From a virus, in IMG/VR virus record IMGVR_UViG_3300028794_000014, positions 1-37,279 of that record: a stretch of DNA of 37,279 nt; one strand, 5' to 3'. Position numbers and translations under genes: made by a program. Positions within the stretch are counted from its first letter, which is position 1, and every line of letters starts with the position of its first letter. The notes under the pieces are model-generated. The model worked only from the letters and a program-made list of their open reading frames with translations, was not told the origin of the DNA and did no database searches. Shown here piece after piece: positions 28,644 through 36,586 of this stretch.

Positions 28644-28936
28644 CGAAATACGTGAAACGCGATGGCCGGTGGGTGTCCGCATCCACTGGCGAGCCCATGC
28701 TGACTGAAGAGCAGCGCAAAGCCCCATTGCCGCTGCCTACCGTGATTTCCGACATTCCAGCCTATCAAAGCCCGATCGATGGCCGGTGGATCACCACGCG
28801 GTCAGAGAGACGGGATGATTTGGCGCGGAATAATTGCGTGGAATACGAGCCCTCTATGTCTCCGACCAAGGGGAAGATCAAGAACAAGGCCTTCGCCAAG
28901 AAGCGGGGACTGACGGTCTCGGAGGAGTTTCGATGA
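28640..28936 (+). CDS. conserved phage protein downstream of portal
   Basis: 98 residues. VKRDGRWVSASTGEP at the start and AYQSPIDGRWITTRSERRDDLARNNCVEYEPS in the middle match a small protein often found after the portal in podovirus-like genomes ('Y.SPVDGRWI.SR..R...L..H.C.E'). It ends with a basic tail (GKIKNKAFAKKRGLTVSEEF). Role unknown, possibly head completion. ATGA overlaps on both sides. Confidence 0.75.
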   Translation: MTKYVKRDGRWVSASTGEPMLTEEQRKAPLPLPTVISDIPAYQSPIDGRWITTRSERRDDLARNNCVEYEPSMSPTKGKIKNKAFAKKRGLTVSEEFR

Positions 28937-29130
28937 TGACGCTATATGGGATGACCGCCGAAGAATGTGACATTCTCGAAGCTTGGGCTCTAAAATTTCC
29001 TACGCTCACGAATGTGGCGCCGGAGCGATATCTTGTCGAATGGCGGCGGGCATGGATGAAAGCCGGCGGGCGTCTCCCTGTCAATGACGCCGATGCATTG
29101 TTCCTGAAGCCTCAGCAGGTGGCGGCATGA
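28933..29130 (+). CDS. small hypothetical protein
   Basis: 65 residues from the ATG overlapping the previous stop. Helical (MTAEECDILEAWALKFPTL, RYLVEWRRAWMKAGG). No family recognised. Confidence 0.6.
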   Translation: MMTLYGMTAEECDILEAWALKFPTLTNVAPERYLVEWRRAWMKAGGRLPVNDADALFLKPQQVAA

Positions 29131-29145
29131 ACGGAGTCTCTGTCA

Positions 29146-29451
29146 ATGAGTGGTGAATGGATAGATCCTGTCCCGCCAGCGCCGCCGGTTTCAGAGATAT
29201 GGGAAGACCCTCACCAAGGCGACCTGCTTTGCTTTGACGGGCTGAAATGGTGTGTGGCTCGGCGCAACGGTTGGTACTACCCCGTCGAAGAGCCGACGCA
29301 AGAGCAGAAGATTGCGGAGTACATGGCAGACATCGCCGGCAAGATCAGCCGTGGCGAGATCAAACTTGACTATCGCGCACTTGAGAAAGCCGTGATGGGA
29401 GTTGAGGGAGGTTTCGAAATTCCTCCTGAGATTGTCCAGCTCAAGGGCTGA
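29146..29451 (+). CDS. small hypothetical protein
   Basis: 101 residues. An opening Pro-rich segment (DPVPPAPPVSEIWEDP) is followed by a Trp-rich strand pair (LLCFDGLKWCVARRNGWYYPV) and a helix (EQKIAEYMADIAGKI). It lies between portal-associated genes and the scaffold-like gene. Not recognised. Confidence 0.65.
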   Translation: MSGEWIDPVPPAPPVSEIWEDPHQGDLLCFDGLKWCVARRNGWYYPVEEPTQEQKIAEYMADIAGKISRGEIKLDYRALEKAVMGVEGGFEIPPEIVQLKG

Positions 29452-29488
29452 GAAAACACCTCCAAAAACCGAATAGGGATTTAACCGC

Positions 29489-30604
29489 ATGAGCGACGTC
29501 GAAACAGCTCTCAGTGCGCCGGCAACCGATGCCGGACTGGTAACCGCTGCTGACACACCGGCCTCTGTCTCCGAAGACAGCGCGCTATCGGCGGTATTCC
29601 AGCGCCTGACGCGCGGGGAAGGTCAAGCGCGTGGCGAGGACGGGAAGTTCACCAGCGCCACCCCTGAGGCAGATACGGGCGAACCAGCGCCCAATACAGA
29701 CACCGGCGGACCACTGGAAGGTGGTGAGGGAGAGGCGCAGGCAACGGTTGAATCTTCGACGCCGGCTGCTGCCGTGCCTCTCCCGGCAACTATGACGGGG
29801 CTGGATGCCATCTGGGATAAGCTTCCGCCCGACGCACAGGAAGCACTCGCTGCGAACCAGAAGAAGTTGCACGAGACCAATTCGAGCCAGGGCAGGGCGC
29901 TCGCGGCTTATAAGCCGATCGCCGATGTGATCGGGGAATTCAAGGAATATTTCAACGGCGAGCGCGCCAGCTACAAGCCTGAAGAAGCGACCCGCTATCT
30001 CTTCAACATTCAGCGCGACATGGACACCGACCCGATCCAGACGCTGCTTCAGATCGCCGACACCTATGAACTGCTGCCGCAACTCGCCACCATGTTCGGC
30101 GGCCAAGCTGCCGGCGGAGAAGCACAGCAGCAGACAGACCAGACACCCGCGCTCCTGGAAAAGATCAGCCAGTTGGAAACCACGATCCGTTCGATGGGCG
30201 ACCCGTCGAAAATCGATGAGCGCATCACCGCAAGATTGAATGAAGACCGGACGTTCAACGCCGTCACCGAAGTGATCAGCCGCACGTCGAAAGACATGCC
30301 GCTCTATGCCGAAGTCGAAGGCGATCTGCCGATCTTCATCAAGAAATCATGGGAAAAGCTTGGAGAGACCGCTTCGCAGGAAGCCGTCCTCAAGCGCGCC
30401 TATGACATGGCCGTAAACGCAGACCCAGACCTTAGGAAGAAGGCTGCCGCGCTCACCAGCGCCGCATCACCTGAAGCCGCGAAGATCGACGCTGCCCGGA
30501 AGGCGAACGCAACCAATATCCGTTCAACGACGGTAGGGAAAGCTCGCGAACCCACTGAGGACGAGCTGCTGCAACAGGCCTATCGTAAAGCTCAAAGGGC
30601 TTAA
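29489..30604 (+). CDS. scaffolding-like protein
   Basis: 371 residues. The start is acidic and low-complexity (Glu, Thr, Pro, Gly), the middle helical (KKLHETNSSQGRALAAYKPI, EFKEYFNGERASYKPEEATRY), and the C-terminus Lys/Ala-rich helix (EDELLQQAYRKAQRA). It lies directly before the capsid gene. Length, composition and position match phage scaffolding proteins that guide prohead assembly. No protease motif is seen. Confidence 0.7.
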   Translation: MSDVETALSAPATDAGLVTAADTPASVSEDSALSAVFQRLTRGEGQARGEDGKFTSATPEADTGEPAPNTDTGGPLEGGEGEAQATVESSTPAAAVPLPATMTGLDAIWDKLPPDAQEALAANQKKLHETNSSQGRALAAYKPIADVIGEFKEYFNGERASYKPEEATRYLFNIQRDMDTDPIQTLLQIADTYELLPQLATMFGGQAAGGEAQQQTDQTPALLEKISQLETTIRSMGDPSKIDERITARLNEDRTFNAVTEVISRTSKDMPLYAEVEGDLPIFIKKSWEKLGETASQEAVLKRAYDMAVNADPDLRKKAAALTSAASPEAAKIDAARKANATNIRSTTVGKAREPTEDELLQQAYRKAQRA

Positions 30605-30607
30605 TCC

Positions 30608-31573
30608 ATGGCTACTCCTAGCACCGTATTCACCGAAATGGTGTCTACGACGATGCGCAACGTTGCCGACGACATGTCGGACAACCTCAGCGCAAACAAC
30701 GCAACCCTTTCCCGCCTCAAGGAGAAGGGCAATTTCCGCAATCTCGACGGCGGCTATGAAATTCAGGTGCCGATCGAATACGCCGGCAACTCGAATATCC
30801 AGCGCTACAGTGGGTATGACACCCAGAACATCGACGCGTCCGACAACTTCACGTCGGCCAAGTACGATTGGCGCCAGATCGCGGTTTACGTCACCTCTTC
30901 TGGCCGTGAGCTGCGCATGAACTCCGGCGAATCCCAGATGATCAATCTGGTGAAGGCCAAGAAGAAGAACGCGCTGAAGACCGGCGCCAACTTCTTCTCC
31001 GTCGATATGTATTCCGATGGCACGCTGCCTGAACAGATCAACGGCCTCGCCAACATCATCCAGACCAATGGCCAGGGTACGGTCGGCGGCATCGATTCGG
31101 CGACGTGGACGTTCTGGCGCAACAAGTTCCGCGAAATCGCGGGTACCAACGCCTACACATCGGCCACTCTCAAGGGCGAGATGAACGGCCTCTGGCTTCC
31201 GCTGATCCGCGGCACTGACAAGCCGGATCTCATCATCCTGTCGCACGACTTCTACTCGACTTATGAAGCCGGCGAGCAGCAGCTACAGCGCTACATGAAC
31301 GCCGACATGGCGAATTCCGGCTTCGCTGGACTGAAGTACAAGACCGCCGACGTGATCTTCGACGACAACACGAATTTCACGACGACGGCGGAACGCGGCT
31401 ACTTCCTCAACACCAACTACCTCTACGTCGCCCAGCACGAAGCCGCGAAGTGGACCCAGGACGAGGAAAAGCGCCCGATCAATCAGGACGCGATCGTCAT
31501 TCCGTACTACTGGCAGGGCAATTTAGTTTGCTCAAACAGGTCTCTTCAGGGTATCCTGATCGACGCCGCTTGA
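30608..31573 (+). CDS. major capsid protein
   Basis: 321 residues, HK97-like by position and pattern: TVFTEMVSTTMRNVADDMSDNL (N-arm helix), GGYEIQVPIEYAGNSNIQRYSGYD (E-loop region), KKNALKTGANFFSVDMYSDGT (spine helix region), LIRGTDKPDLIILSHDFYSTYE and a C-terminal WQGNLVCSNRSLQGIL strand. It forms the head shell. Codons are strongly G/C at the third position, as expected for an abundant protein. A hairpin follows the stop. Confidence 0.85.
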   Translation: MATPSTVFTEMVSTTMRNVADDMSDNLSANNATLSRLKEKGNFRNLDGGYEIQVPIEYAGNSNIQRYSGYDTQNIDASDNFTSAKYDWRQIAVYVTSSGRELRMNSGESQMINLVKAKKKNALKTGANFFSVDMYSDGTLPEQINGLANIIQTNGQGTVGGIDSATWTFWRNKFREIAGTNAYTSATLKGEMNGLWLPLIRGTDKPDLIILSHDFYSTYEAGEQQLQRYMNADMANSGFAGLKYKTADVIFDDNTNFTTTAERGYFLNTNYLYVAQHEAAKWTQDEEKRPINQDAIVIPYYWQGNLVCSNRSLQGILIDAA

Positions 31574-31579
31574 CGATGT

Positions 31580-31602
31580 AGCGCCGGCTTATGGTTGGCG
31601 CT
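31580..31602 (+). terminator. hairpin after the capsid gene
   Basis: AGCGCC (31580-31585) and GGCGCT (31597-31602) form a perfect 6-bp stem with an 11-base loop. CTTCCTCCCGTTTTC follows, a poor T-run. It may lower transcription after the capsid gene or protect its mRNA. Confidence 0.45.
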
Positions 31603-31639
31603 CTTCCTCCCGTTTTCTCCATCAAGAAAGTGAACCACC

Positions 31640-32125
31640 ATGACTGCTTTTGTTGGTGCTCGCCTCACTGACACCTTTACCGCTGCCCAGATGACACAGG
31701 GTGGCAAGGGGTTCGGTCTCGGCGATCGTTACGTTCGCGGTGACGGCACGGAATACGTCTTTGTACAGGCATCGGCAGCGATTGCTCAGTATGACGTCGC
31801 GTTCTTTTCGTCTGCCTATGCCGCGACTTCTCTGTCCACAGCCAACGACGCTCGGGGCAACCTGTGCGGCGTTGCATCGGTCGCCTTTGCCACCAGCGAA
31901 TACGGTTGGTTGCAGGTCAAGGGTCCGGCGGCCAACGTCAATGTCCTCGCCTCCGCGGCGGCCAACGTTCGCCTTAACACCACGGCGACCGGCGGCTCTC
32001 TCGATGACGACGGCACGGCCGGCTCGATGCAGGTCCAGGGCGTCTATCTGACCACGGCGCGCGGCGGCACGGCAGGCCCCGCGCCGGCTATCCTGAACTT
32101 TCCATATGTCGATGTGACGCTGTAA
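31640..32125 (+). CDS. capsid decoration-like protein
   Basis: 161 residues, beta-rich with many Ala, Gly and Thr (FGLGDRYVRGDGTEYVFVQAS, YGWLQVKGPAANVNVLASAAA, TPYVDVTL-like end). This composition and its place right after the capsid match head-decoration or head-fibre-base proteins. It ends before a strong terminator, so it is the last gene of the head unit. Confidence 0.6.
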   Translation: MTAFVGARLTDTFTAAQMTQGGKGFGLGDRYVRGDGTEYVFVQASAAIAQYDVAFFSSAYAATSLSTANDARGNLCGVASVAFATSEYGWLQVKGPAANVNVLASAAANVRLNTTATGGSLDDDGTAGSMQVQGVYLTTARGGTAGPAPAILNFPYVDVTL

Positions 32126-32152
32126 CGGCGTTTCGTCAGTTCATCTCACGGC

Positions 32153-32180
32153 AAGGGCGGCTCTCTCAGGTCGCCCTTTT
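32153..32180 (+). terminator. intrinsic terminator after the head genes
   Basis: AAGGGCG (32153-32159) pairs with CGCCCTT (32172-32178) with a 12-base loop, followed directly by TTTTC. The next gene starts at 32204, so this is a partial stop between head and tail genes. Confidence 0.75.
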
Positions 32181-32203
32181 CATTTCCAGGAAAGGAGATC
32201 GCC

Positions 32204-32410
32204 ATGCGCGCGAAACTCGAGAAGCTGTTCGATAAGTTCGACAGAGACGGCCGCGATATCCCCGGCACAGTCAAGGAAGCGTTGCTTTTGATCGCCGATG
32301 AGATCGGTGTTCCGCCGGAAATTCCGGCTCCGCCACCTGATCAGGCTGCCGAAGACAAGTCTGCACCCGAAAAAGCCGCCGCCAAGAAGGGCCGCGCCGC
32401 CAACCACTGA
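32204..32410 (+). CDS. small hypothetical protein
   Basis: 68 residues starting MRAKLEKLFDKFDRDGRDIP, with AAAGGAG 6 bases upstream. The first half is charged helix. The second is Pro/Ala/Lys-rich and ends KKGRAANH. Possibly a minor head or connector protein. Unrecognised. Confidence 0.6.
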   Translation: MRAKLEKLFDKFDRDGRDIPGTVKEALLLIADEIGVPPEIPAPPPDQAAEDKSAPEKAAAKKGRAANH

Positions 32411-32453
32411 ACGAACTCATTCCATCCACCTTCCAAAACGCGAGTAAACAATC

Positions 32454-33242
32454 ATGGCAGAAGCAAAGACAGGCGGTCGCCCGTTCCTGAAGGTTCTGGG
32501 CTTTCGAACCACCTATGACAAAATCCCGGTCAAGGGCGATCCGCTCAACGACACGGTTGACGAAAAGGGCTTCAAGCTCAACGCCGCCGGCAAGCGGGTG
32601 ATGGAAGTCACCGAAACCCATTGGGTGAAGTTCGCCCCGCTGGGCGGCACGTCCTCGACGATCAATGAGGAGCGGATTCGCCACATCGAAGTCACTCCGG
32701 CGATGCTCGATCAGGAGCCAGACGACAAGCTCGAAAACATGAAGCTCAAATGGGCCGCGATCGAGCCGGAATATGAGGCGTGGAAGTCCGGCCATCAGAT
32801 GCCGGTCAACGGCACGCCGCTTGGTGCATGGGCAGGAATGACGGCTGAAAAGGCCGAAGTGCTGCGCCGCGTCGGCATCCGCACCGTCGAAGACGTCGCA
32901 TATCTCTCGGAAACCCAGATGGAGAAGATCCAGCTTCCGCACATGCGCGTCATGCGCCGTGAAGCCGTTCTCTTTCTGGAAAACCGTGGCGCTGCCGACA
33001 GCGCTGCCCGCGAGGTCGAGCGCGACAGGGAGGTGGCAAACCAAGCTCTCCAGATCGCCGATCTCAACGAAAAGCTTCAGGCGGCCATGGAACTGCTGGA
33101 GAAGGCCACCAATCCGCAGCAGGACGCCGCCGACGAGCTTTCGTCTCTCCGGGCAGAGTTGGACCGGCGCGGCATCAAGTACCACCATAAGGCCGGCGTT
33201 GACACGCTGCGTGGCCTCCTGAACGAACAGCAGGCGGCATAA
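32454..33242 (+). CDS. virion-associated hypothetical protein with coiled coil
   Basis: 262 residues. The N-terminal half contains a beta segment (RPFLKVLGFRTTYDKIPVKG). The middle has a helix-hairpin-helix-like AEKAEVLRRVGIRTVEDVAYLSE. A coiled coil (ALQIADLNEKLQAAMELLEK) leads to a C-terminal SAP/LEM-like element (LRAELDRRGIKYHHKAGVDTLRGLL). It lies between the head genes and the adaptor, so it may be a head-tail or DNA-binding structural protein. Confidence 0.65.
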   Translation: MAEAKTGGRPFLKVLGFRTTYDKIPVKGDPLNDTVDEKGFKLNAAGKRVMEVTETHWVKFAPLGGTSSTINEERIRHIEVTPAMLDQEPDDKLENMKLKWAAIEPEYEAWKSGHQMPVNGTPLGAWAGMTAEKAEVLRRVGIRTVEDVAYLSETQMEKIQLPHMRVMRREAVLFLENRGAADSAAREVERDREVANQALQIADLNEKLQAAMELLEKATNPQQDAADELSSLRAELDRRGIKYHHKAGVDTLRGLLNEQQAA

Positions 33243-33245
33243 GCG

Positions 33246-33947
33246 ATGACGGTCCTATCGGTTGCACAGCGGGCCTGCCTCGTCATAGGGCTCGATCAGC
33301 CCGACGTTCTCATGTCCAGCACGGACAGGGAATATCAGGAGCTTGCCCGACTGTGCAACGATACGGCCCGCATGATCGTGGAGGACTTCGACTGGCAGGT
33401 TCTTCAGAAGATCAACACCTTTACCGGTAATGGCGTGGCCGAAGCCTTCGATATGCCGACCGACTACGACCGCATGGCGGAAACTTCGCAGATGTGGTCA
33501 AGCCGGTGGATTTGGGCTTTCAACCATATCCCGAGCACGGATCAGTGGCTGGAATATCTCATCGTTCCGTTCACCTTCATATCCGGCAACTGGATTGTGT
33601 ACGGCGGTCAGTTTCACTTCCTGCCGATCATGGCATCGGGCGAGACGATCAAGTTCTTCTACATCTCCGATCTGATCGTGACCGCTGCCGGCGGAGCGCT
33701 TCAGACGGGGTTCCTCGCCGATACCGATATCTTCCGCATCAATGAGCGATTGCTTGAACTCGGCATCATCTGGCGCTGGAAGAAAGACAAGGGCCTCCCC
33801 TTCGATGCGGCCAAGGCCGAATACGACGATCTCCGCATGAAGGAAATGCTGCGTGATGGCGGGTCGCGCAGCGTTCTATCCGGCAATCGGCCTCGATGGG
33901 GCCGCGGCGTCAAGATCGCGTTTCCCGGCATGATCAGGGGCGTTTGA
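33246..33947 (+). CDS. head-tail adaptor / tail-tube A-like protein
   Basis: 233 residues. The opening LSVAQRACLVIGLDQPDVLMSSTDREYQELARLCNDTARMIVED and DWQVLQKINTF match adaptor proteins (P22 gp4-like or tail tubular A type) of podoviruses, which ring the portal. A Trp-rich middle (FDMPTDYDRMAETSQMWSSRW) and a C-terminal R..WGRG tail follow. Position after the head genes and before the tail hub supports it. Confidence 0.75.
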   Translation: MTVLSVAQRACLVIGLDQPDVLMSSTDREYQELARLCNDTARMIVEDFDWQVLQKINTFTGNGVAEAFDMPTDYDRMAETSQMWSSRWIWAFNHIPSTDQWLEYLIVPFTFISGNWIVYGGQFHFLPIMASGETIKFFYISDLIVTAAGGALQTGFLADTDIFRINERLLELGIIWRWKKDKGLPFDAAKAEYDDLRMKEMLRDGGSRSVLSGNRPRWGRGVKIAFPGMIRGV

Positions 33948-33954
33948 ATGGTCG

Positions 33955-34453
33955 TTATGCCGTGAGCCAACTCCATGTGCGGCCAGCGTGGATGTGGGCG
34001 ATGGTCGGTTGCGCCACTCCGAACCGCGCAGCAAGCGAGTGTTGAGTCTCGATGCCCTTCAGGTTAATGATCTCGCGGACTTCAGCCTCGGTCAGCTTTA
34101 CCATGTTGTGACGTTCGCCTCGGCAGTGTGTGCCATGCTCCAGCCTGTCGGCTTGGTTCTGTGCTGGCGTCTTCCAGTCTAGGTGGATTGGGCTAATGCA
34201 GCCCTCATGGCCCTTGCTTGAACCAAAGCTTGCCGTATCCATCACGGTCAACAGAGAACGGCCACGTAAGGCACTCATCTCCAGTGTGGTGCATTGCAAC
34301 TGCGTGGATGAAACGCAGCGGCTCGCCATGGGGTGTGCGCCCAGCGAGCGGCTCGCCGTGACGGAGAAGACGAGCATAATGAGCTTTGCAGTAGCCGTGG
34401 GCATCATGCGGCTTGCCGCAGTTTGGAATCGAGCATAAACGAGAATTAGCCAT
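33955..34453 (-). pseudogene. decayed HNH endonuclease
   Basis: From ATG 34453 (GGAGG 8 bases upstream) the frame reads MANSRLCSIPNCGKPHDAHGYCKAHYARLL...GEPLRFI...CLTWPFSVDRDGYGKLWF and stops at 34205. A different frame then continues KGHEGCISPIHLDWKTPAQNQADRLEHGTH...LTEAEVREIINLKG...HSLAARFGVAQPTI to 33955. Together they are the two ends of a phage HNH endonuclease. The middle ~40 codons holding the HNH catalytic histidines (normally VHR..CE..HGP) are missing, with a frame change near 34210. It is a selfish-gene relic inside the tail genes, on the opposite strand. Confidence 0.85.
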
Positions 34454-34483
34454 TCTTCGAACCTCCAATGTTCGGCTTGGTCA

Positions 34484-34518
34484 GAACCCGTCGCGGTGGT
34501 GAGACACCCGGCGGGTTC
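34484..34518. other. nested hairpin before the tail hub gene
   Basis: GAACCCG (34484-34490) pairs with CGGGTTC (34512-34518), enclosing GGTG (34495-34498) with CACC (34505-34508). No T-run follows on the plus strand. It may mark the upstream boundary of the tail hub gene or be a relic of the HNH insertion. Confidence 0.4.
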
Positions 34519-34556
34519 GCTATTTGTACCAGAACATCATCGACGGGGCAAACTAG

Positions 34557-36122
34557 ATGGCAACGAGTCCTATGGCATCAGTTTACAGTTTCCTGCCTCC
34601 GGTTCGCGGGCTTATCCTCAATGAGCCGCTGAGCAATGGAAAGGCCGGTGGTGCCCGCCGCCTTGAGAACTGGTTCCCCACGGCTACCAGCGCCAGGGTC
34701 CGCGGCGGCAACACGAAGGTCGCCACGATCGGGACGATCCCCGTCCGCCGGATGTGGGCTTTCAAGAGCGGCGCAGTGGAGAAGTTTTTCGCTTCCGATG
34801 ACTCGCACATCTTCAACATCACGTCAGTCGCCAACCCCAATACGCCGCCGGCTGCTGATGTGTCCGGCCGAACATCTGGGTATTATTCCACCGCTCAGTT
34901 CGGCACGGCCGGGGGAAACTATCTCTATGCCGTCAATGGCACCGATAGCGCGCTTCTCTATGATGGCAGCACGTGGACACCGATCACCGGTGTTTCGACG
35001 CCAGCGATCACCGGCGTGACAACGTCGACACTATCATTCGTCTGGTCGTTCGCCTCTCGTCTCTTCTTCATCCAGAAGAACAGCATGAATGTCTGGTATC
35101 TGCCGGTCGATAGTATCGGCGGGGCGGCGCAGTTGTTCAGCTTGGCTGGGATATTTCAAGAAGGCGGCTCGGTTCTGTTTGGCGGAAAGTGGTCGCTGGA
35201 TGCGGGCAACGGCCTTGATGACAAATGCGTCTTTGTCTCCGATCAGGGGGAGGTGGCTGTTTATCAGGGGACAAACCCCGGAACCGCGGCCACGTGGTCA
35301 AAGGTCGGCGTCTACAAGATCACGCCGCCTATGGGGGCGAACGGAACGATGCAGGCTGGCGGCGATCTCCTTATCGCCACACAGGACGGCATGGTTCCGA
35401 TCTCCGAGGCAGTAAACAAGGATGCGGCCGCCCTGTCTCTCGCCGCTATCTCGCGGACCATCGAGCCGGAGTGGAAGCGACTGGTAGCGGAGCGCGCGGC
35501 GCTGCCATGGGAAATCCTCAAATGGCCGTCCAACAACATGATGGTGGTCACCGTCCCGTCGTTCGATTCCAGTCAGGCGTATATGTGCTTGGTTGCCAAT
35601 CTCGAGACCGGGGCATGGTCGACCTTCACCGGCTGGGATGCTCGTTGCGTGGCGCTCTTCGGTGACGTGGGGTATTTCGGGACATCGGCCGGGACCATTC
35701 ATCAGATGGAGGCAGGCGGCTCGGATAACGGGTTGCCTTATACCTGCACCTATGTGGGGCTTCCTGACCAGATGCGCAGCGCTGGCGTCTACAAGACCAT
35801 CTATTCGGCTCGGGCGACATTCCTGTCGAATTTCGGCTTCAAGCCGAAGATTTCGGCCTCGATGGACTACAAGATAAGCCTTCCGGTACCGCCTTCGTCT
35901 GTCTCGGACGTGGCGATCGACGGATGGGATACCGGTCTCTGGGATGTGGCGCTTTGGGATGCCGGAACGCAGCAGAACGTTACGACACGCTGGGCCTCGA
36001 TCGGACGCTCCGGATTCGCGGTCTCCCCGCAGATCCAGATCACCTTCGGTATTGCGGCACGGCCGACGACTGAACTTGTTCAGTTCGACGTGATGTTCGT
36101 CCGCGGCGCGATGATGGTCTGA
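34557..36122 (+). CDS. tail hub / nozzle-like protein
   Basis: 521 residues. Repeated beta-blade-like segments (SYGYY-like turns, KSGAVEKFFASDDSHIFNITS, GNYLYAVNGTDSALLYDG, WSFASRLFFIQKNSMNVWYLP, FVSDQGEVAVYQGTNPGT) suggest a beta-propeller, as in P22 gp10-type tail hubs. The early ENWFPTATSARVRGG stretch is typical of this family. It seals the head and forms the tail channel. A second in-frame ATG at 34572 (MASVYSFLPP) is possible. Confidence 0.78.
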   Translation: MATSPMASVYSFLPPVRGLILNEPLSNGKAGGARRLENWFPTATSARVRGGNTKVATIGTIPVRRMWAFKSGAVEKFFASDDSHIFNITSVANPNTPPAADVSGRTSGYYSTAQFGTAGGNYLYAVNGTDSALLYDGSTWTPITGVSTPAITGVTTSTLSFVWSFASRLFFIQKNSMNVWYLPVDSIGGAAQLFSLAGIFQEGGSVLFGGKWSLDAGNGLDDKCVFVSDQGEVAVYQGTNPGTAATWSKVGVYKITPPMGANGTMQAGGDLLIATQDGMVPISEAVNKDAAALSLAAISRTIEPEWKRLVAERAALPWEILKWPSNNMMVVTVPSFDSSQAYMCLVANLETGAWSTFTGWDARCVALFGDVGYFGTSAGTIHQMEAGGSDNGLPYTCTYVGLPDQMRSAGVYKTIYSARATFLSNFGFKPKISASMDYKISLPVPPSSVSDVAIDGWDTGLWDVALWDAGTQQNVTTRWASIGRSGFAVSPQIQITFGIAARPTTELVQFDVMFVRGAMMV

Positions 36123-36586
36123 TGTCTCGGATTACGTGGGCGATCGCCAAGGACGGCAAGGAAATTAGCCTGCTCTCGCGTTGGGTGGCCGATCGGATAT
36201 GGCCGGGAAAGAACCGTGATTTCGGCAACTGCCAGGGTATGGCGGTGATCGACGGTGAGAACCTGATAGGTGGCGCGATCTATCATAATTACGAAGAGGA
36301 TTCCGGCGTCGTCGAAATATCGGCAGCATCGACCTCGCCGCGCTGGCTCACCAAGGAAACGCTACGGGTGATGTTTCAGGTGCCTTTCCGCGATTGGGGA
36401 TGCCAGGCCGTGGTGCTGCGCGTCTCCGATGAGGATGAGGCGCTGCATAGCATCTTGGACCGGTATGGCTTCGAACGGTTCAGAATCCCTCGCCTGAGGG
36501 GCAGGGACAGGGCAGAGAACGTCTTCGTCCTGACAGACGATGCGTGGGCCGCAAACAAGTTTAATCGAAAGAACGAGGTGCACTGA
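36122..36586 (+). CDS. GNAT-like protein in tail cluster
   Basis: 154 residues. Weak GNAT fold pattern: GMAVIDGENLIGGAIYHNYEED, EISAASTSPRWLTKETLRVMF (alpha1-like region), CQAVVLRVSDEDEALHSILDRYGFERF (the final strand-helix), with the Q/RxxGxG loop not clearly visible. Such proteins appear beside podovirus tail genes. Whether it has acetyltransferase activity is uncertain. It overlaps the previous stop by one base. Confidence 0.65.
   Translation: MSRITWAIAKDGKEISLLSRWVADRIWPGKNRDFGNCQGMAVIDGENLIGGAIYHNYEEDSGVVEISAASTSPRWLTKETLRVMFQVPFRDWGCQAVVLRVSDEDEALHSILDRYGFERFRIPRLRGRDRAENVFVLTDDAWAANKFNRKNEVH

Noticed and set aside
32271-33188. 305-codon open frame on the minus strand
   Set aside because: Shadow of the virion gene 32454-33242. 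Composition (runs of FHG, LDR, AQR) is typical of antisense frames in GC-rich DNA.
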